A stretch of 17,009 nucleotides of DNA from Rhodospirillales bacterium (GCA_030754475.1 JASMAE010000295.1:1-17009); one strand, 5' to 3'. Shown: positions 1-8,647, counted from the first letter of the stretch. A program made the numbers and translations. The notes: a model not told the origin generated them from the sequence alone.

Positions 1-307
1 CGAAGACGACGACGATGCCGAGCGCAGCCGGGACGACACGCGGTTCGTGGTCGACGTGGAGCTCAGCCGACTCGGGCGCATGCAGCTCGACGGCTTCGTT
101 CGCGGCGGCGACAAGCGCTTCGATCTGATCGTGCGCACAGAAAAGCCCCTGCCGCCATGGATGCGCGACGATATCCGTGAGATTTTCGCCGAGGCTAGCG
201 CGTTGACCGGCCTCAAGGGGGGAACGTCGTTCCAAGTCGGTCCGGCGGGGTTCATCGACGTCGCGGAGTATGCGTCCGCCGGGCCCGGGCGCGACTTGTT
301 CGCGTGA
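1..307 (+). CDS. C-terminal part of a FliK-like (flagellar hook-length control type) protein
   Basis: The reading frame is open from base 2, so the gene begins upstream of the window; 101 residues are visible and end at TGA 305-307. The visible part starts with an acidic linker (E followed by four D) and continues into a compact domain with FVVDVELSRLG, MQLDGFV and KRFDLIVRT. This pattern resembles the C-terminal domain of FliK-type hook-length control proteins of alphaproteobacteria, which interact with the flagellar export gate. The nearby fliI-fliJ operon supports a flagellar link. The resemblance is from memory, and the protein could instead be a conserved flagellar-locus protein of unknown function. 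The next gene follows after a short gap, so the two are probably co-transcribed. Confidence 0.5.
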   Translation, partial: EDDDDAERSRDDTRFVVDVELSRLGRMQLDGFVRGGDKRFDLIVRTEKPLPPWMRDDIREIFAEASALTGLKGGTSFQVGPAGFIDVAEYASAGPGRDLFA

Positions 308-331
308 AACCGCGCCGACAAAGGAGTGGCA

Positions 332-730
332 TTGGACACCGTTAGCCGCCGCAGCCTTATCGCCGTCGCCCCCAATCGGGGCGGGCACCTCGACTACGTG
401 GTGGCCCTGGAGGGTGGTATCCCGCCCGCCGGCGATGCCAAAGGCACGCAGGTGGGGCTCCGCTACGTGCCCGACAAGTTGGTGCTGCATCCGCACGCGT
501 TTTGCGCCTACTTGAACGCGCTCGCGGGCAGCGAGGCGGGCAGCCTCGAGGACGTCGCGGTCATGATCCTGGACGACATCAACAACGAAGTGGTGGCGCG
601 GTGGGTGCAGGTCACCGTGTCTTTACCCGATCACGCCGAATCGGCCTTGGAGTTCCACGGAATCGTGATCGAGGATCGCCAGCCCAAATGGGACAAGCCG
701 GCGCTGCTGTCGCGCCTGAAGCGGTTCTAG
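332..730 (+). CDS. Small protein of unknown function with QueF-like (T-fold) sequence pattern
   Basis: A 132-residue soluble protein lying 24 nt after the FliK-like stop. Two starts are possible. GTG 326 sits inside the AAGGAG Shine-Dalgarno sequence (321-326), whereas TTG 332 lies five bases after it, so TTG 332 is preferred. No signal peptide or membrane segment is visible. I do not recognise a named family with certainty. The order PNRGGHLDYVV, then RYVPDKLVLHPHAFCAYL, then RWVQVTVS resembles QueF (7-cyano-7-deazaguanine reductase), which has PNPxxGTDYxV and DYVPDKxLVESKSLKLYL. The catalytic Cys segment and the ESKS substrate motif are absent, so it would not be an active QueF. It converges on the small membrane-protein gene ending at 777. 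Confidence 0.8.
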   Translation: MDTVSRRSLIAVAPNRGGHLDYVVALEGGIPPAGDAKGTQVGLRYVPDKLVLHPHAFCAYLNALAGSEAGSLEDVAVMILDDINNEVVARWVQVTVSLPDHAESALEFHGIVIEDRQPKWDKPALLSRLKRF

Positions 731-767
731 GCCCGGCGATGCCTGCGCACCGTCAGGTAGCGACGTT

Positions 768-788
768 CGCGCGCGGTTAGAGCGCGCG
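768..788. terminator. GC-only hairpin at a convergent gene junction
   Basis: A seven-base-pair perfect stem, CGCGCGC (768-774) with GCGCGCG (782-788), and a 7-nt loop. It spans the stop codon of the leftward 52-residue gene and lies 38 nt past the rightward stop at 730. There is no T-run on either side, so intrinsic termination is only a possibility. The position between converging genes is the main argument. Confidence 0.3.
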
Positions 789-935
789 GGCGAAGTCGTA
801 GAGCGTCATCGCAACGAGGATCGCCCCATAGACGATGGCGTAGGCGCCCACGAATAAGGAATACGGGACCTCTCGGGCGGCCCCCGGGCGATGGGGTTTC
901 GCGAGCGCGCGCGTTCGCTTCGTCCACGGTCTCAT
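777..935 (-). CDS. 52-residue single-pass membrane protein, translationally coupled to fliJ
   Basis: The ATG at 935-933 overlaps the fliJ stop (934-932) as ATGA, a usual sign of translational coupling, so this start is preferred over the upstream in-frame start inside fliJ. The N-terminal half is strongly basic (Arg/Lys, Pro); from about residue 27 there is a hydrophobic segment (YSLFVGAYAIVYGAILVAM) long enough for one membrane span, followed by a short charged tail. Basic residues before the span suggest the N-terminus stays in the cytoplasm. The family is not recognised. Its place as third gene of the fliI-fliJ operon suggests a role connected with flagellar export or the basal body, but this rests only on position. 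Confidence 0.65.
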   Translation of the reverse strand: MRPWTKRTRALAKPHRPGAAREVPYSLFVGAYAIVYGAILVAMTLYDFARAL

Positions 936-1411
936 GATTCCGTTTCCCGTTCGGAACCGGCGCCCCAAGTGGACCGTTCGGACCGGTCTTGGGCGCGGAC
1001 GCGCCGGTATCCCTGGAGGCCGATCTCGTCGAGTTCGATCCGCTCCACCCGATCCGCCTCGTCGGTCTCGCGGCGCCGGCGCGACGCATCCGTGATTTCG
1101 AATTTCTTGAGCTCTTCGTATGCGTCGTGAAGCTCGTCCCGTGCCGTCTCGATCATCGCTTCCGCCTGCACCGTGGAGTCAGCCAGGCGCTCCCGGCGGA
1201 GGATGACGCCGAGGGCGTAGAAGCCGTAGCCGAAGCCGGCCATCTCCGGTTCCACCGCCGCCGCGCGCTGCTCGGCCACCAGCTCGACTTCCAGCGCGCG
1301 CGCCGCGTCCTCGAGGGCGCCGAGCTCGTTCAGAAGAATGCCGAGCGCGCGCCGCTTCTCGTCTACGGTCCATTCGTGCAGTCGGATCAGGGTGCTGAGC
1401 GTCTCGGCCAC
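932..1411 (-). CDS. fliJ: Flagellar export protein FliJ
   Basis: 159 residues, GTG start, 10 nt after the fliI stop. A GAGGGG Shine-Dalgarno overlaps the end of fliI. FliJ is a small coiled-coil protein that inserts into the FliI hexamer like the gamma subunit of F1-ATPase and escorts export chaperones to the gate. The sequence begins with LIRLHEWTVDEKRR and is charged and helical nearly throughout, with heptad-like Leu/Ala spacing (LLNELGALEDAARALEVEL) and a long Glu/Arg-rich second half, as expected for an antiparallel coiled coil. FliJ is poorly conserved, so the call leans on gene order after fliI, length and coiled-coil character. The C-terminal 30 residues look disordered. Confidence 0.85.
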   Translation of the reverse strand: MAETLSTLIRLHEWTVDEKRRALGILLNELGALEDAARALEVELVAEQRAAAVEPEMAGFGYGFYALGVILRRERLADSTVQAEAMIETARDELHDAYEELKKFEITDASRRRRETDEADRVERIELDEIGLQGYRRVRAQDRSERSTWGAGSERETES

Positions 1412-1421
1412 GACGGTCCCC

Positions 1422-2834
1422 TCAATCCGGCTTTACGGTGCCGGCGGCGGGCGCGGCGTCCGCCGTCCTCGCCGTGGTCCCGGGCGCGGTCGGGAACGGC
1501 ATGTCCAAGAGTTCCGCCAACATTCGGTAGGTCTCGTCGAGCGACGAACGCTCGTGCTTGCGCTGATCCAGGAACCCTTCGATGGCGCCGTGGTATTGGA
1601 TGGCCTCGTCCACGTCAGGGTCGGATCCGCGGCGATAGGCACCGAGGCGTACGAGCTCGGCCATGTCCTCGTAGGTGGCGGTGAGGCGCCGGGCGCGTTC
1701 GACGATCGCGTTCTCGGCGTCGGTGTTGCAGTCGGGCATGGTCCGCGACACGCTACGCAGGACGTTGACCGGTGGATAGCGGCCACGTTCGGCGATGGCG
1801 CGATCCAGGACCACGTGGCCGTCGAGAATACCGCGTACGGCGTCGGCCACCGGCTCGTTGTGGTCATCGCCTTCGACCAGCACGGTGAACAGCCCGGTGA
1901 TGGTGCCCTGCCCCACGCCCCCCGGCCCGGCGCGCTCGAGCAAGCGCGGCAGCTCGGCGAACACCGACGGCGTGTAACCCTTGCTGGCGGGCGGCTCGCC
2001 CGCCGAAAGGCTGATCTCGCGTTGGGCCATGGCGAAGCGCGTGATGCTGTCCATGAGGCACAGCACGTCCTCGCCGAGGTCGCGAAAGTATTCCGAGACC
2101 GCCAAGGTCACGTACGCCGCCTGGCGCCGGACCAGCGGCGACTCGTCGGAGGTGGCGACCACCACGACGCTGCGCGCGAGCCCCTCGGTGCCGAGGTCGT
2201 CCTCGACGAACTCGCGCGCCTCGCGTCCGCGCTCGCCGATCAGGCCGATGGTGCTGACCCTGGCCTCGGTATGCCGTGCCATCATGGAAAGCAGCGTCGA
2301 CTTTCCCACGCCCGAACCGGAGAAGATCCCCATGCGCTGGCCCCGGCAACAGGTGAGGAAAGCGTTCATGGAGCGGACGCCCAGGTCGATCTTCTCGCCG
2401 ACTCGCCCGCGCGTCTGCGAGGGCGGCGGCTGGTTGTGAATCGGATAGGCGACGGTGCCGGTGGGAAGCGGACCCCTGCCGTCGATCGGCTCGCCGAAGG
2501 CGTTGATGACGCGGCCCAACCAGCTTCGGTCTGGATAGATCACGGGATCGGTGACGCCGACTTTGACTTGGCAGCCAATGCCGATACCGTCCAGCGGTCC
2601 CATGGGCATCATCAGCGCCCGATCGTCGCGAAATCCGACGACCGCGCAGGCGATCTCGCGTCCCCTGCGCCCCAGCACGTGGCAATGGTCGCCGACCGCG
2701 AGACTGCCGGTGGCGCCCGCCACCTCGACGATCAAGCCGACGACCGACCTGACGGTCCCGAAAGCCCGGTAGTCGGGCCTTCTCGCCAGCGCGTTCACGA
2801 TGTTGTCGGCGACGCTCAAGTCCTTGCCTTCCAA
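1422..2834 (-). CDS. fliI: Flagellum-specific ATPase FliI
   Basis: A 470-residue member of the F1/type III secretion ATPase family that hydrolyses ATP at the cytoplasmic face of the flagellar export apparatus. Visible features are the N-terminal beta-barrel region, Walker A GSGVGKST at residues 173-180, IGLIGERGREAREFV, Walker B VLCLMDS near 257-263, and GEPPASKGYTPSVFAELPRLLERAG. All catalytic motifs are intact. The C-terminus carries an Ala/Thr/Pro-rich tail of about 20 residues beyond the usual end. The first possible start is TTG 2834, as an in-frame stop lies upstream; another TTG (residue 6) follows a GGAAGG sequence and may be the true start. First gene of the fliI-fliJ operon, divergent from ctrA. 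Confidence 0.95.
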   Translation of the reverse strand: MEGKDLSVADNIVNALARRPDYRAFGTVRSVVGLIVEVAGATGSLAVGDHCHVLGRRGREIACAVVGFRDDRALMMPMGPLDGIGIGCQVKVGVTDPVIYPDRSWLGRVINAFGEPIDGRGPLPTGTVAYPIHNQPPPSQTRGRVGEKIDLGVRSMNAFLTCCRGQRMGIFSGSGVGKSTLLSMMARHTEARVSTIGLIGERGREAREFVEDDLGTEGLARSVVVVATSDESPLVRRQAAYVTLAVSEYFRDLGEDVLCLMDSITRFAMAQREISLSAGEPPASKGYTPSVFAELPRLLERAGPGGVGQGTITGLFTVLVEGDDHNEPVADAVRGILDGHVVLDRAIAERGRYPPVNVLRSVSRTMPDCNTDAENAIVERARRLTATYEDMAELVRLGAYRRGSDPDVDEAIQYHGAIEGFLDQRKHERSSLDETYRMLAELLDMPFPTAPGTTARTADAAPAAGTVKPD

Positions 2835-2870
2835 TTCCCGCCTGTGGGACGCAAGCGTAACGCGAACGCT

Positions 2871-2885
2871 TTAAGGTTCGGTAAA
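2871..2885. promoter_or_regulatory. Candidate CtrA box upstream of fliI
   Basis: TTAA (2871-2874), seven bases, then TAAA (2882-2885). The CtrA consensus in Caulobacter is TTAA-N7-TTAA, so this matches seven of eight fixed bases with the exact spacing. It lies 37-51 nt upstream of the fliI start, where an activator site would be expected, in the only AT-rich part of the spacer. fliIJ is a CtrA-class flagellar operon in Caulobacter. The match is short, so chance cannot be excluded. Confidence 0.45.
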
Positions 2886-3010
2886 AATATCGGGCGCGCG
2901 CCTCGTCCACCGCCCGACTTCCGAAGCCGCGCGGAGAGCAGGCCGGGCCTCGCCGCGACGACGCGCGCGCGATGACGCCGTTGTTGCAACCAAGCCGCCG
3001 ACGCCGTATT

Positions 3011-3027
3011 GTTAATCTTCGTTAATC
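3011..3027. promoter_or_regulatory. Candidate CtrA autoregulatory site (paired GTTAATC)
   Basis: GTTAATC occurs twice (3011-3017 and 3021-3027), exactly 10 bases apart, about one helical turn. On the minus strand this reads as two TTAAC half-sites, the known CtrA half-site. The spacing TTAA-N6-TTAA is one base shorter than the Caulobacter consensus. The second copy ends 17 nt before the ctrA start codon, so it could act by blocking transcription of ctrA itself. CtrA autoregulation is established in Caulobacter; here it is inferred. Confidence 0.5.
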
Positions 3028-3044
3028 GTCTCGCGGGGGATGAC

Positions 3045-3749
3045 ATGCGCGTATTACTCGTCGAGGACGAGCCGGCGACGGCGAAAAGCATCGAAATGAT
3101 GCTCAAGTCGGCGGCCATGGTGGTCGATTCGACGGATCTTGGGGAAGACGGCCTCGAGATCGCCAAGCTATACGATTACGACATCATCATCCTCGATCTC
3201 AGGCTGCCCGACATCGACGGGATGGAGGTGCTCAGGCGTATGCGCGACGCGCGCGTCGAAACGCCGGTGCTGATCCTCTCGGGCCTCGCCGAATCGGAGC
3301 GCAAGGTCAAGGGGCTCGGAACCGGGGCCGACGACTATCTGACCAAGCCGTTCGAAAAGAACGAGCTGATCGCGCGGATCCAGGCCATCGTCCGGCGCTC
3401 GAAGGGTCATTCCCAGTCATTGATCGGGACCGGCAAGCTTGTGGTGGATCTGGATGCCCGCACGGTCGAGGTGGAGGGCAAGTCGGTCCACCTCACCGGA
3501 AAGGAGTACGGCATTCTCAAACTTCTTTCACTGCGCAAGGGGACCACGCTCACCAAGGAGATGTTCCTCAACCACCTTTACGGCGGCATGGACGAGCCCG
3601 AGCTGAAGATCATCGACGTCTTCATCTGCAAGCTCCGCAAGAAGCTCGTCGCTGCCACCGGTGGCGACCATTACATCGAAACCGTGTGGGGCCGCGGCTA
3701 CGTGCTGCGCGACCCGGAGCCGGCCGTCGCGGTGGCGGCGAAGGTCTAA
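3045..3749 (+). CDS. ctrA: Cell-cycle response regulator CtrA
   Basis: An OmpR/PhoB-type response regulator of 234 residues, close to the 231 of Caulobacter CtrA. The receiver domain (about 1-120) has the acidic pair E7/D8, phospho-acceptor D51 in ILDLRLPD and K101 in LTKPF. The DNA-binding winged helix (about 125-230) carries the CtrA-type strings HLTGKEYGIL, LSLRKGTTLTKEMFLNHLYGG, ELKIIDVFICKLRKK and ETVWGRGYVLRDP. CtrA is the alphaproteobacterial master regulator of cell cycle, division and motility, phosphorylated through the CckA-ChpT relay. ATG 3045 is chosen because GGGGGA lies four bases upstream and the protein begins at the family's usual MRVLLVEDE; the in-frame TTG 3009 would add 12 non-conserved residues. 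The C-terminus ends AAKV rather than in the AA degron of Caulobacter. Confidence 0.97.
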   Translation: MRVLLVEDEPATAKSIEMMLKSAAMVVDSTDLGEDGLEIAKLYDYDIIILDLRLPDIDGMEVLRRMRDARVETPVLILSGLAESERKVKGLGTGADDYLTKPFEKNELIARIQAIVRRSKGHSQSLIGTGKLVVDLDARTVEVEGKSVHLTGKEYGILKLLSLRKGTTLTKEMFLNHLYGGMDEPELKIIDVFICKLRKKLVAATGGDHYIETVWGRGYVLRDPEPAVAVAAKV

Positions 3750-3767
3750 AAAGGCCCCCGCCCTTCC

Positions 3768-3781
3768 CCGCCCGAGGGCGG
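3768..3781. terminator. Weak hairpin after ctrA
   Basis: CCGCC and GGCGG pair around a CGAG tetraloop, 18 nt after the ctrA stop in the convergent spacer 3750-3867. No T-run follows, so a Rho-independent terminator is not well supported. A short palindrome, CCGAATTCGG, lies just beyond it. Confidence 0.3.
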
Positions 3782-3867
3782 ATTCCCGAATTCGGCGATT
3801 GGCGGTTTAGCGATTCCGATCGACCACGACCTCGTCTAGACGGCAATCCGCACGCTCACCTACGCGC

Positions 3868-4194
3868 TCACCAGACGGTGTTGACCTGGACGAAGGTCCA
3901 AGTGGCGACAAGAAACGTGGCGAGCACCTCGGCCACCAGCAGGACGACGCCTGCGACGATGATGGCGAGGCGGGCCCACCGGGCGCCTAGGTGCCGGCTG
4001 GTTGCGCGAACGATCAGGTTTTCCGCGTAGCCGAATGGCGTCCCGATGACGATCGCGGCGGCGAACATTCCGATGACGATGAACAGGAACGCGCTCAGCG
4101 ATAGCACGGTGACGGCGGTGCTGGAGATGTAGAGGAACAACCCCGACAGGAGCCAGACGATCGTCGCCACCGTCTCGGGAAAATGCCTCGCCAT
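3868..4194 (-). CDS. Small integral membrane protein, unknown function
   Basis: A 108-residue hydrophobic protein. The ATG at 4194-4192 has GGAGG about 12 nt upstream and GAAGG closer. Three membrane spans are visible at about residues 8-25, 28-52 and 75-98. A basic cytoplasmic-looking loop (ENLIVRATSRHLGARWAR) separates spans two and three. There is no catalytic motif and I do not recognise a family. It lies 75 nt after the GYD-domain gene on the same strand, so it may be the last gene of a ppx-rlmE-GYD-membrane protein run, and it converges on ctrA. Nothing in the sequence connects it functionally to either. Confidence 0.8.
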   Translation of the reverse strand: MARHFPETVATIVWLLSGLFLYISSTAVTVLSLSAFLFIVIGMFAAAIVIGTPFGYAENLIVRATSRHLGARWARLAIIVAGVVLLVAEVLATFLVATWTFVQVNTVW

Positions 4195-4269
4195 GACCTT
4201 CGTCGCCTCCGAGATCAGCGCGCCCTGATGGGGGGCGGAACGAGACGTCGGCTCGCGGGGGCCCGCCGC

Positions 4270-4563
4270 TCAGCCGACGGCGGCGACGATCCTGCGGTAT
4301 TCGGCTTCGCTGAAGGCCTTGAGCGTCGTCGTCCGCACGTTTCCCTGGGCGCCGATCGAGAGTGACAGTTTGGCCGCCGCCTCGTCGTTCGGAAGCTCGA
4401 AGATGGCGACGATGTCATGCGTCCCGAGCGTCAGGTAGAACGACTTCAGCTTGCCCTTCAGGCGCGTCGCCAGTTTCTTGACCCCCGCCAGCCGCTTGGG
4501 CGAGTCCTTGACTGTTCGAATCCCCTGGTCGGTGTAGTTGACCAACAAGATATAGGTGGCCAT
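4270..4563 (-). CDS. GYD-domain protein
   Basis: A 97-residue protein matching the GYD domain (Pfam family named GYD, dimeric alpha-beta barrel-like fold). It begins MATYILLVNYTDQGIRTVKDSPKR, has GVKKLATRLKGKLKSFYLTLGTHDIVAIFELPND in the middle and ends with an EAEYRRIVAAVG helix. Members are about 95-105 residues, so it is full length. Their biochemical role is not established. The start ATG 4563 is preferred over the longer frame to 4611 because the family begins at this Met and a GGGAGAA sequence lies about 11 nt upstream. It is 122 nt downstream of rlmE on the same strand; joint transcription is possible but unproven. Confidence 0.9.
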   Translation of the reverse strand: MATYILLVNYTDQGIRTVKDSPKRLAGVKKLATRLKGKLKSFYLTLGTHDIVAIFELPNDEAAAKLSLSIGAQGNVRTTTLKAFSEAEYRRIVAAVG

Positions 4564-4685
4564 GGCGAATTTTCTCCCATTCCGATCCGTCCCGCGCGGG
4601 CGCGCCGCCACCTTGTCCTCAACGGTTGCGAACCCGCCCGCCCGCTCTTGGGAATCGTAACCGGATCGGCGTCCCGGCGCCAGCG

Positions 4686-5432
4686 TCAGGGGCGTTTTGT
4701 TGGCGAATCGTCCGGGTCGCCGTTCGGGTGGCGCATTTCCAAGGCGATCACGTAGACCTCCTTCGATTCCTTGCGACTCGCCTTGGGCCGCGCCAGCTTG
4801 ACGGTTCCGAAGTGCCTTTTGACCAGGGCCACCAAGTCCTCGGACGAGGGACCCATGAGCAACTTGAGGGCGAGGGTCCCGCCGGGGGCGAGCACTCGAG
4901 TGGCGAACGCGAGCGCCGCTTCGCCGAGCGCGACGGCGCGCAAGCCGTCGGTCGCCGCGTGCCCGGTCGCGGGCGCCGCCATGTCGCTCAAGACCGCGTC
5001 CGCCGGCCCGCCGAGCGCCTCGAGCACGCGCGCCGGCGCATCCTCCGCGTAAACGTCGCCGATCAGGATTACGGCCCCTGGAACGGGCTCCATCTCACCG
5101 ATATCGAAGGCCACCACGCGGCCTTCGCCGCGGGCCGCGCCGGTTCTCTCGACCGCAATCTGGATCCAGCCGCCGGGCGCGGCGCCGAGATCGACGACGC
5201 GGGCGCGCCGTCGCAACACCCCAAACCGGTCGTCGAGCTCCATCAGCTTGAAGGCGGCCCGCGAGCGAAACCCCCGCGCCCGCGCCTCGGTCACGAAGCG
5301 ATCACGGCGCTGACGCTCGAGCCAGCGCGCCGACGACGGCGTCAGCGCCTGGCCTGTCCGCGCATCCTTGGCTTTCGACCGGGCTCGTGCGCGGGGCCGG
5401 CTCTTTTTTACCCCTCGCCTGGGCCGCTTCAC
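4686..5432 (-). CDS. rlmE: 23S rRNA (uridine-2552-2'-O)-methyltransferase RlmE (FtsJ/RrmJ)
   Basis: 248 residues. RlmE methylates the 2'-OH of U2552 in the A-loop of 23S rRNA late in 50S assembly, using S-adenosylmethionine. The SAM-binding motif VDLGAAPGGW lies at residues 80-89. The catalytic tetrad is complete: K62 (RAAFKL), D150 (VLSDMAAPATG), K190 (LALKLL) and E225 (SKEVYVI). The N-terminal 35 residues are an Arg/Lys-rich extension suited to RNA binding. The start is GTG 5432, which overlaps the ppx stop as GTGA; a longer open frame continues upstream but lies inside ppx in another frame. The ppx-rlmE order is common in alphaproteobacteria. Confidence 0.94.
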   Translation of the reverse strand: MKRPRRGVKKSRPRARARSKAKDARTGQALTPSSARWLERQRRDRFVTEARARGFRSRAAFKLMELDDRFGVLRRRARVVDLGAAPGGWIQIAVERTGAARGEGRVVAFDIGEMEPVPGAVILIGDVYAEDAPARVLEALGGPADAVLSDMAAPATGHAATDGLRAVALGEAALAFATRVLAPGGTLALKLLMGPSSEDLVALVKRHFGTVKLARPKASRKESKEVYVIALEMRHPNGDPDDSPTKRP

Positions 5433-6547
5433 CGCCGCCAGCCGGACGGCGGCGCCAGCGTGCCGCCGTCCCCGGCACGCATCGAGGGCCCGAAGCCGTC
5501 GTGATCCATCATCCGCAGCAACAATCCTTCGCGGATCCCGCGGTCGGCGACGCGAAGGCTGCCGACCGGCCAGCGGCGGCAGATCGCCTCCAGGATCGCG
5601 CAACCCGCCACCACCAAATCGGCGCGCCCGCGGCCGATGCAGGGGTGCGCGGCGCGGGCAGCGAAGCCCATGGCGGCAAGCTCGGCGGTGAGCGCGCGGA
5701 TCCGCTCGAACGCGACATCGATGCCGTTGACTCGCGAGCGGTCGTAGCGCGCGAGGCCGAGGTGAAAAGCGCCCAGCGTGGTCACGGTGCCCGACGTCCC
5801 CAGCATGCCGACAGACTCGTTCGCGACCGCGTCGGCGATGCCGTGTCGGGCGCAAAACGCCCCCAAGTCGGTTTCCACACCGGCGATGTCGCGGCCATAG
5901 TGCGCCGTGGCGAGGGCGTCGCCGGCACAGTTTTCGGCGAGCGTCACGACGCCGACGGGGATCGAGATCGAATCGATGATCCTGGGCTGATTTCCTTCCT
6001 CTTGCGCGGTCCACATGATCTCGGTGCTGCCGCCGCCGATGTCGAAGACGATCGCGCGGCGGTGGTTTGTATCCAGGAGCGGCCCGCAGCCGGCCAGTGT
6101 CAATTCAGCCTCCTCGCGATCCGAGATGGTCTCAAGCCGGAGGCCGGTGCGCCGATGCACGATTTCGAGGAAGTCCTCGCAGTTCTCGGCCCGGCGGCAC
6201 GCCTCGGTGGCAACACCTTGCACCTGCCGGACCCCGGCGTTTCGCATCTTTCGGGCGCAAATGCCAAGGGCGGCCACGGCCCGCGCGATGGCCTCTTCGG
6301 CAAGGCGCCCGGTGGCGGCCAGGCCCTCACCCAAGCGCACGATGCGCGAAAACGAGCCGACGACCCGGAGGCCGCTTTCCGCCGGCGTCGCCATCAGCAT
6401 CCGGCAGTTATGGGTGCCGAGGTCGACGGCCCCATAGACCGGGCGCGTGTCGCGCGCGCTTCCGGGCACGGGGCGCCTCCTTGCGGGGTGCGCCTGGGCT
6501 TGGGCCTCCATTCGCCCGGCGTCACGACCGGCGGGGTCTTCCCCCAT
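5429..6547 (-). CDS. Ppx/GppA family phosphatase (exopolyphosphatase / pppGpp phosphohydrolase)
   Basis: A 372-residue member of the ASKHA superfamily. The phosphate-1 motif VDLGTHNCRML is at 41-51, the region with ATEACRRAEN at 113-122, the catalytic Glu candidate is in ISDREEAELT (141-150), the phosphate-2 motif VFDIGGGSTEI at 167-177, and LGTSGTVTTL further on. Such enzymes release phosphate from polyphosphate or convert pppGpp to ppGpp; the sequence does not decide between these. It lacks the C-terminal HD-like domain of longer Ppx enzymes. ATG 6547 is chosen for its strong GGGAGGA sequence eight bases upstream; the first 35 residues are basic and non-conserved. It is translationally coupled to rlmE by a GTGA overlap and divergent from the tRNA gene. 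Confidence 0.92.
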   Translation of the reverse strand: MGEDPAGRDAGRMEAQAQAHPARRRPVPGSARDTRPVYGAVDLGTHNCRMLMATPAESGLRVVGSFSRIVRLGEGLAATGRLAEEAIARAVAALGICARKMRNAGVRQVQGVATEACRRAENCEDFLEIVHRRTGLRLETISDREEAELTLAGCGPLLDTNHRRAIVFDIGGGSTEIMWTAQEEGNQPRIIDSISIPVGVVTLAENCAGDALATAHYGRDIAGVETDLGAFCARHGIADAVANESVGMLGTSGTVTTLGAFHLGLARYDRSRVNGIDVAFERIRALTAELAAMGFAARAAHPCIGRGRADLVVAGCAILEAICRRWPVGSLRVADRGIREGLLLRMMDHDGFGPSMRAGDGGTLAPPSGWRR

Positions 6548-6684
6548 TCTTCGAATCCTCCCGAGGCCATCAATACCGCAAATGCGCGCCGAGACGAAGC
6601 CCCGCGCAAGCGACGCCCGTGCGAAGCCGGGCGATGTGTGCTAGGATTCCGTGTCCGGCGATAGCGGGCGCCGCGCCAGGCCGT

Positions 6685-6758
6685 TGGGGGATAGTTCAAC
6701 GGTAGAACACTCGGCTCTGGACCGAGCAATCCCGGTTCGAATCCAGGTCCCCCAGCCA
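6685..6758 (+). tRNA. tRNA-Gln (anticodon CUG)
   Basis: A complete cloverleaf of 74 nt with encoded CCA (6756-6758). The acceptor stem is TGGGGGA (6685-6691) with TCCCCCA (6748-6754). The D-stem is GTTC/GAAC, the anticodon stem CTCGG/CCGAG, and the loop CTCTGGA has CTG at 6717-6719. The T-loop is TTCGAAT. U1-A72 and discriminator G73 (6755) fit glutamine tRNA identity. The T-stem has one C-A mismatch (6733 with 6745). glnS begins 182 nt downstream on the same strand. The anticodon reads CAG only, so a UUG isoacceptor must lie elsewhere. Confidence 0.95.
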
Positions 6759-6857
6759 CCGCGCCATCATCGCGCCGCGCCGCGAATCGGAATCCGCGCG
6801 ACACGCGAAACGCGTCGACGGCCAATTCGTCCGTGCCAAGGATTGCAGCCGATGCGC

Positions 6858-6877
6858 GGCCCCGCCTTGGCGGGACC
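6858..6877 (+). other. GC-rich hairpin between tRNA-Gln and glnS
   Basis: GGCCCCGCC (6858-6866) and GGCGGGACC (6869-6877) form an eight-pair stem with one internal mismatch and a 2-nt apex, which would open to a tetraloop. It could end tRNA transcription or lie in the glnS leader. No T-run follows. Confidence 0.25.
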
Positions 6878-6940
6878 ACCGATTTCTGGCACACCTTTGG
6901 GCCTTGAGCGAAGCCGGCAAGCCGGGACGGGCACGAGCGC

Positions 6941-8644
<1,704 letters not shown>

Positions 8645-8647
<3 letters not shown>

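Noticed and set aside
1338..2975. Open frame of 545 codons on the plus strand over fliJ/fliI
   Set aside because: A mirror frame of the high-GC fliI gene, with low-complexity Arg/His/Gly-rich translation and no recognisable domain.
3009..3044. In-frame TTG 3009 upstream of the ctrA ATG
   Set aside because: It would overlap the candidate CtrA sites, has no ribosome binding site and adds residues not found in the family; ATG 3045 has a good Shine-Dalgarno sequence.
3808..3830. GCGATTCCGATCG string after ctrA as a reversed copy of the 32-bp repeat
   Set aside because: Only a few bases agree with the reverse complement of the repeat and the CACGTGG core is absent.
6642..6647. TAGGAT as a -10 box for the tRNA-Gln gene
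   Set aside because: The position is plausible but no -35 box is found at 16-18 bp, so it was not listed as a promoter.
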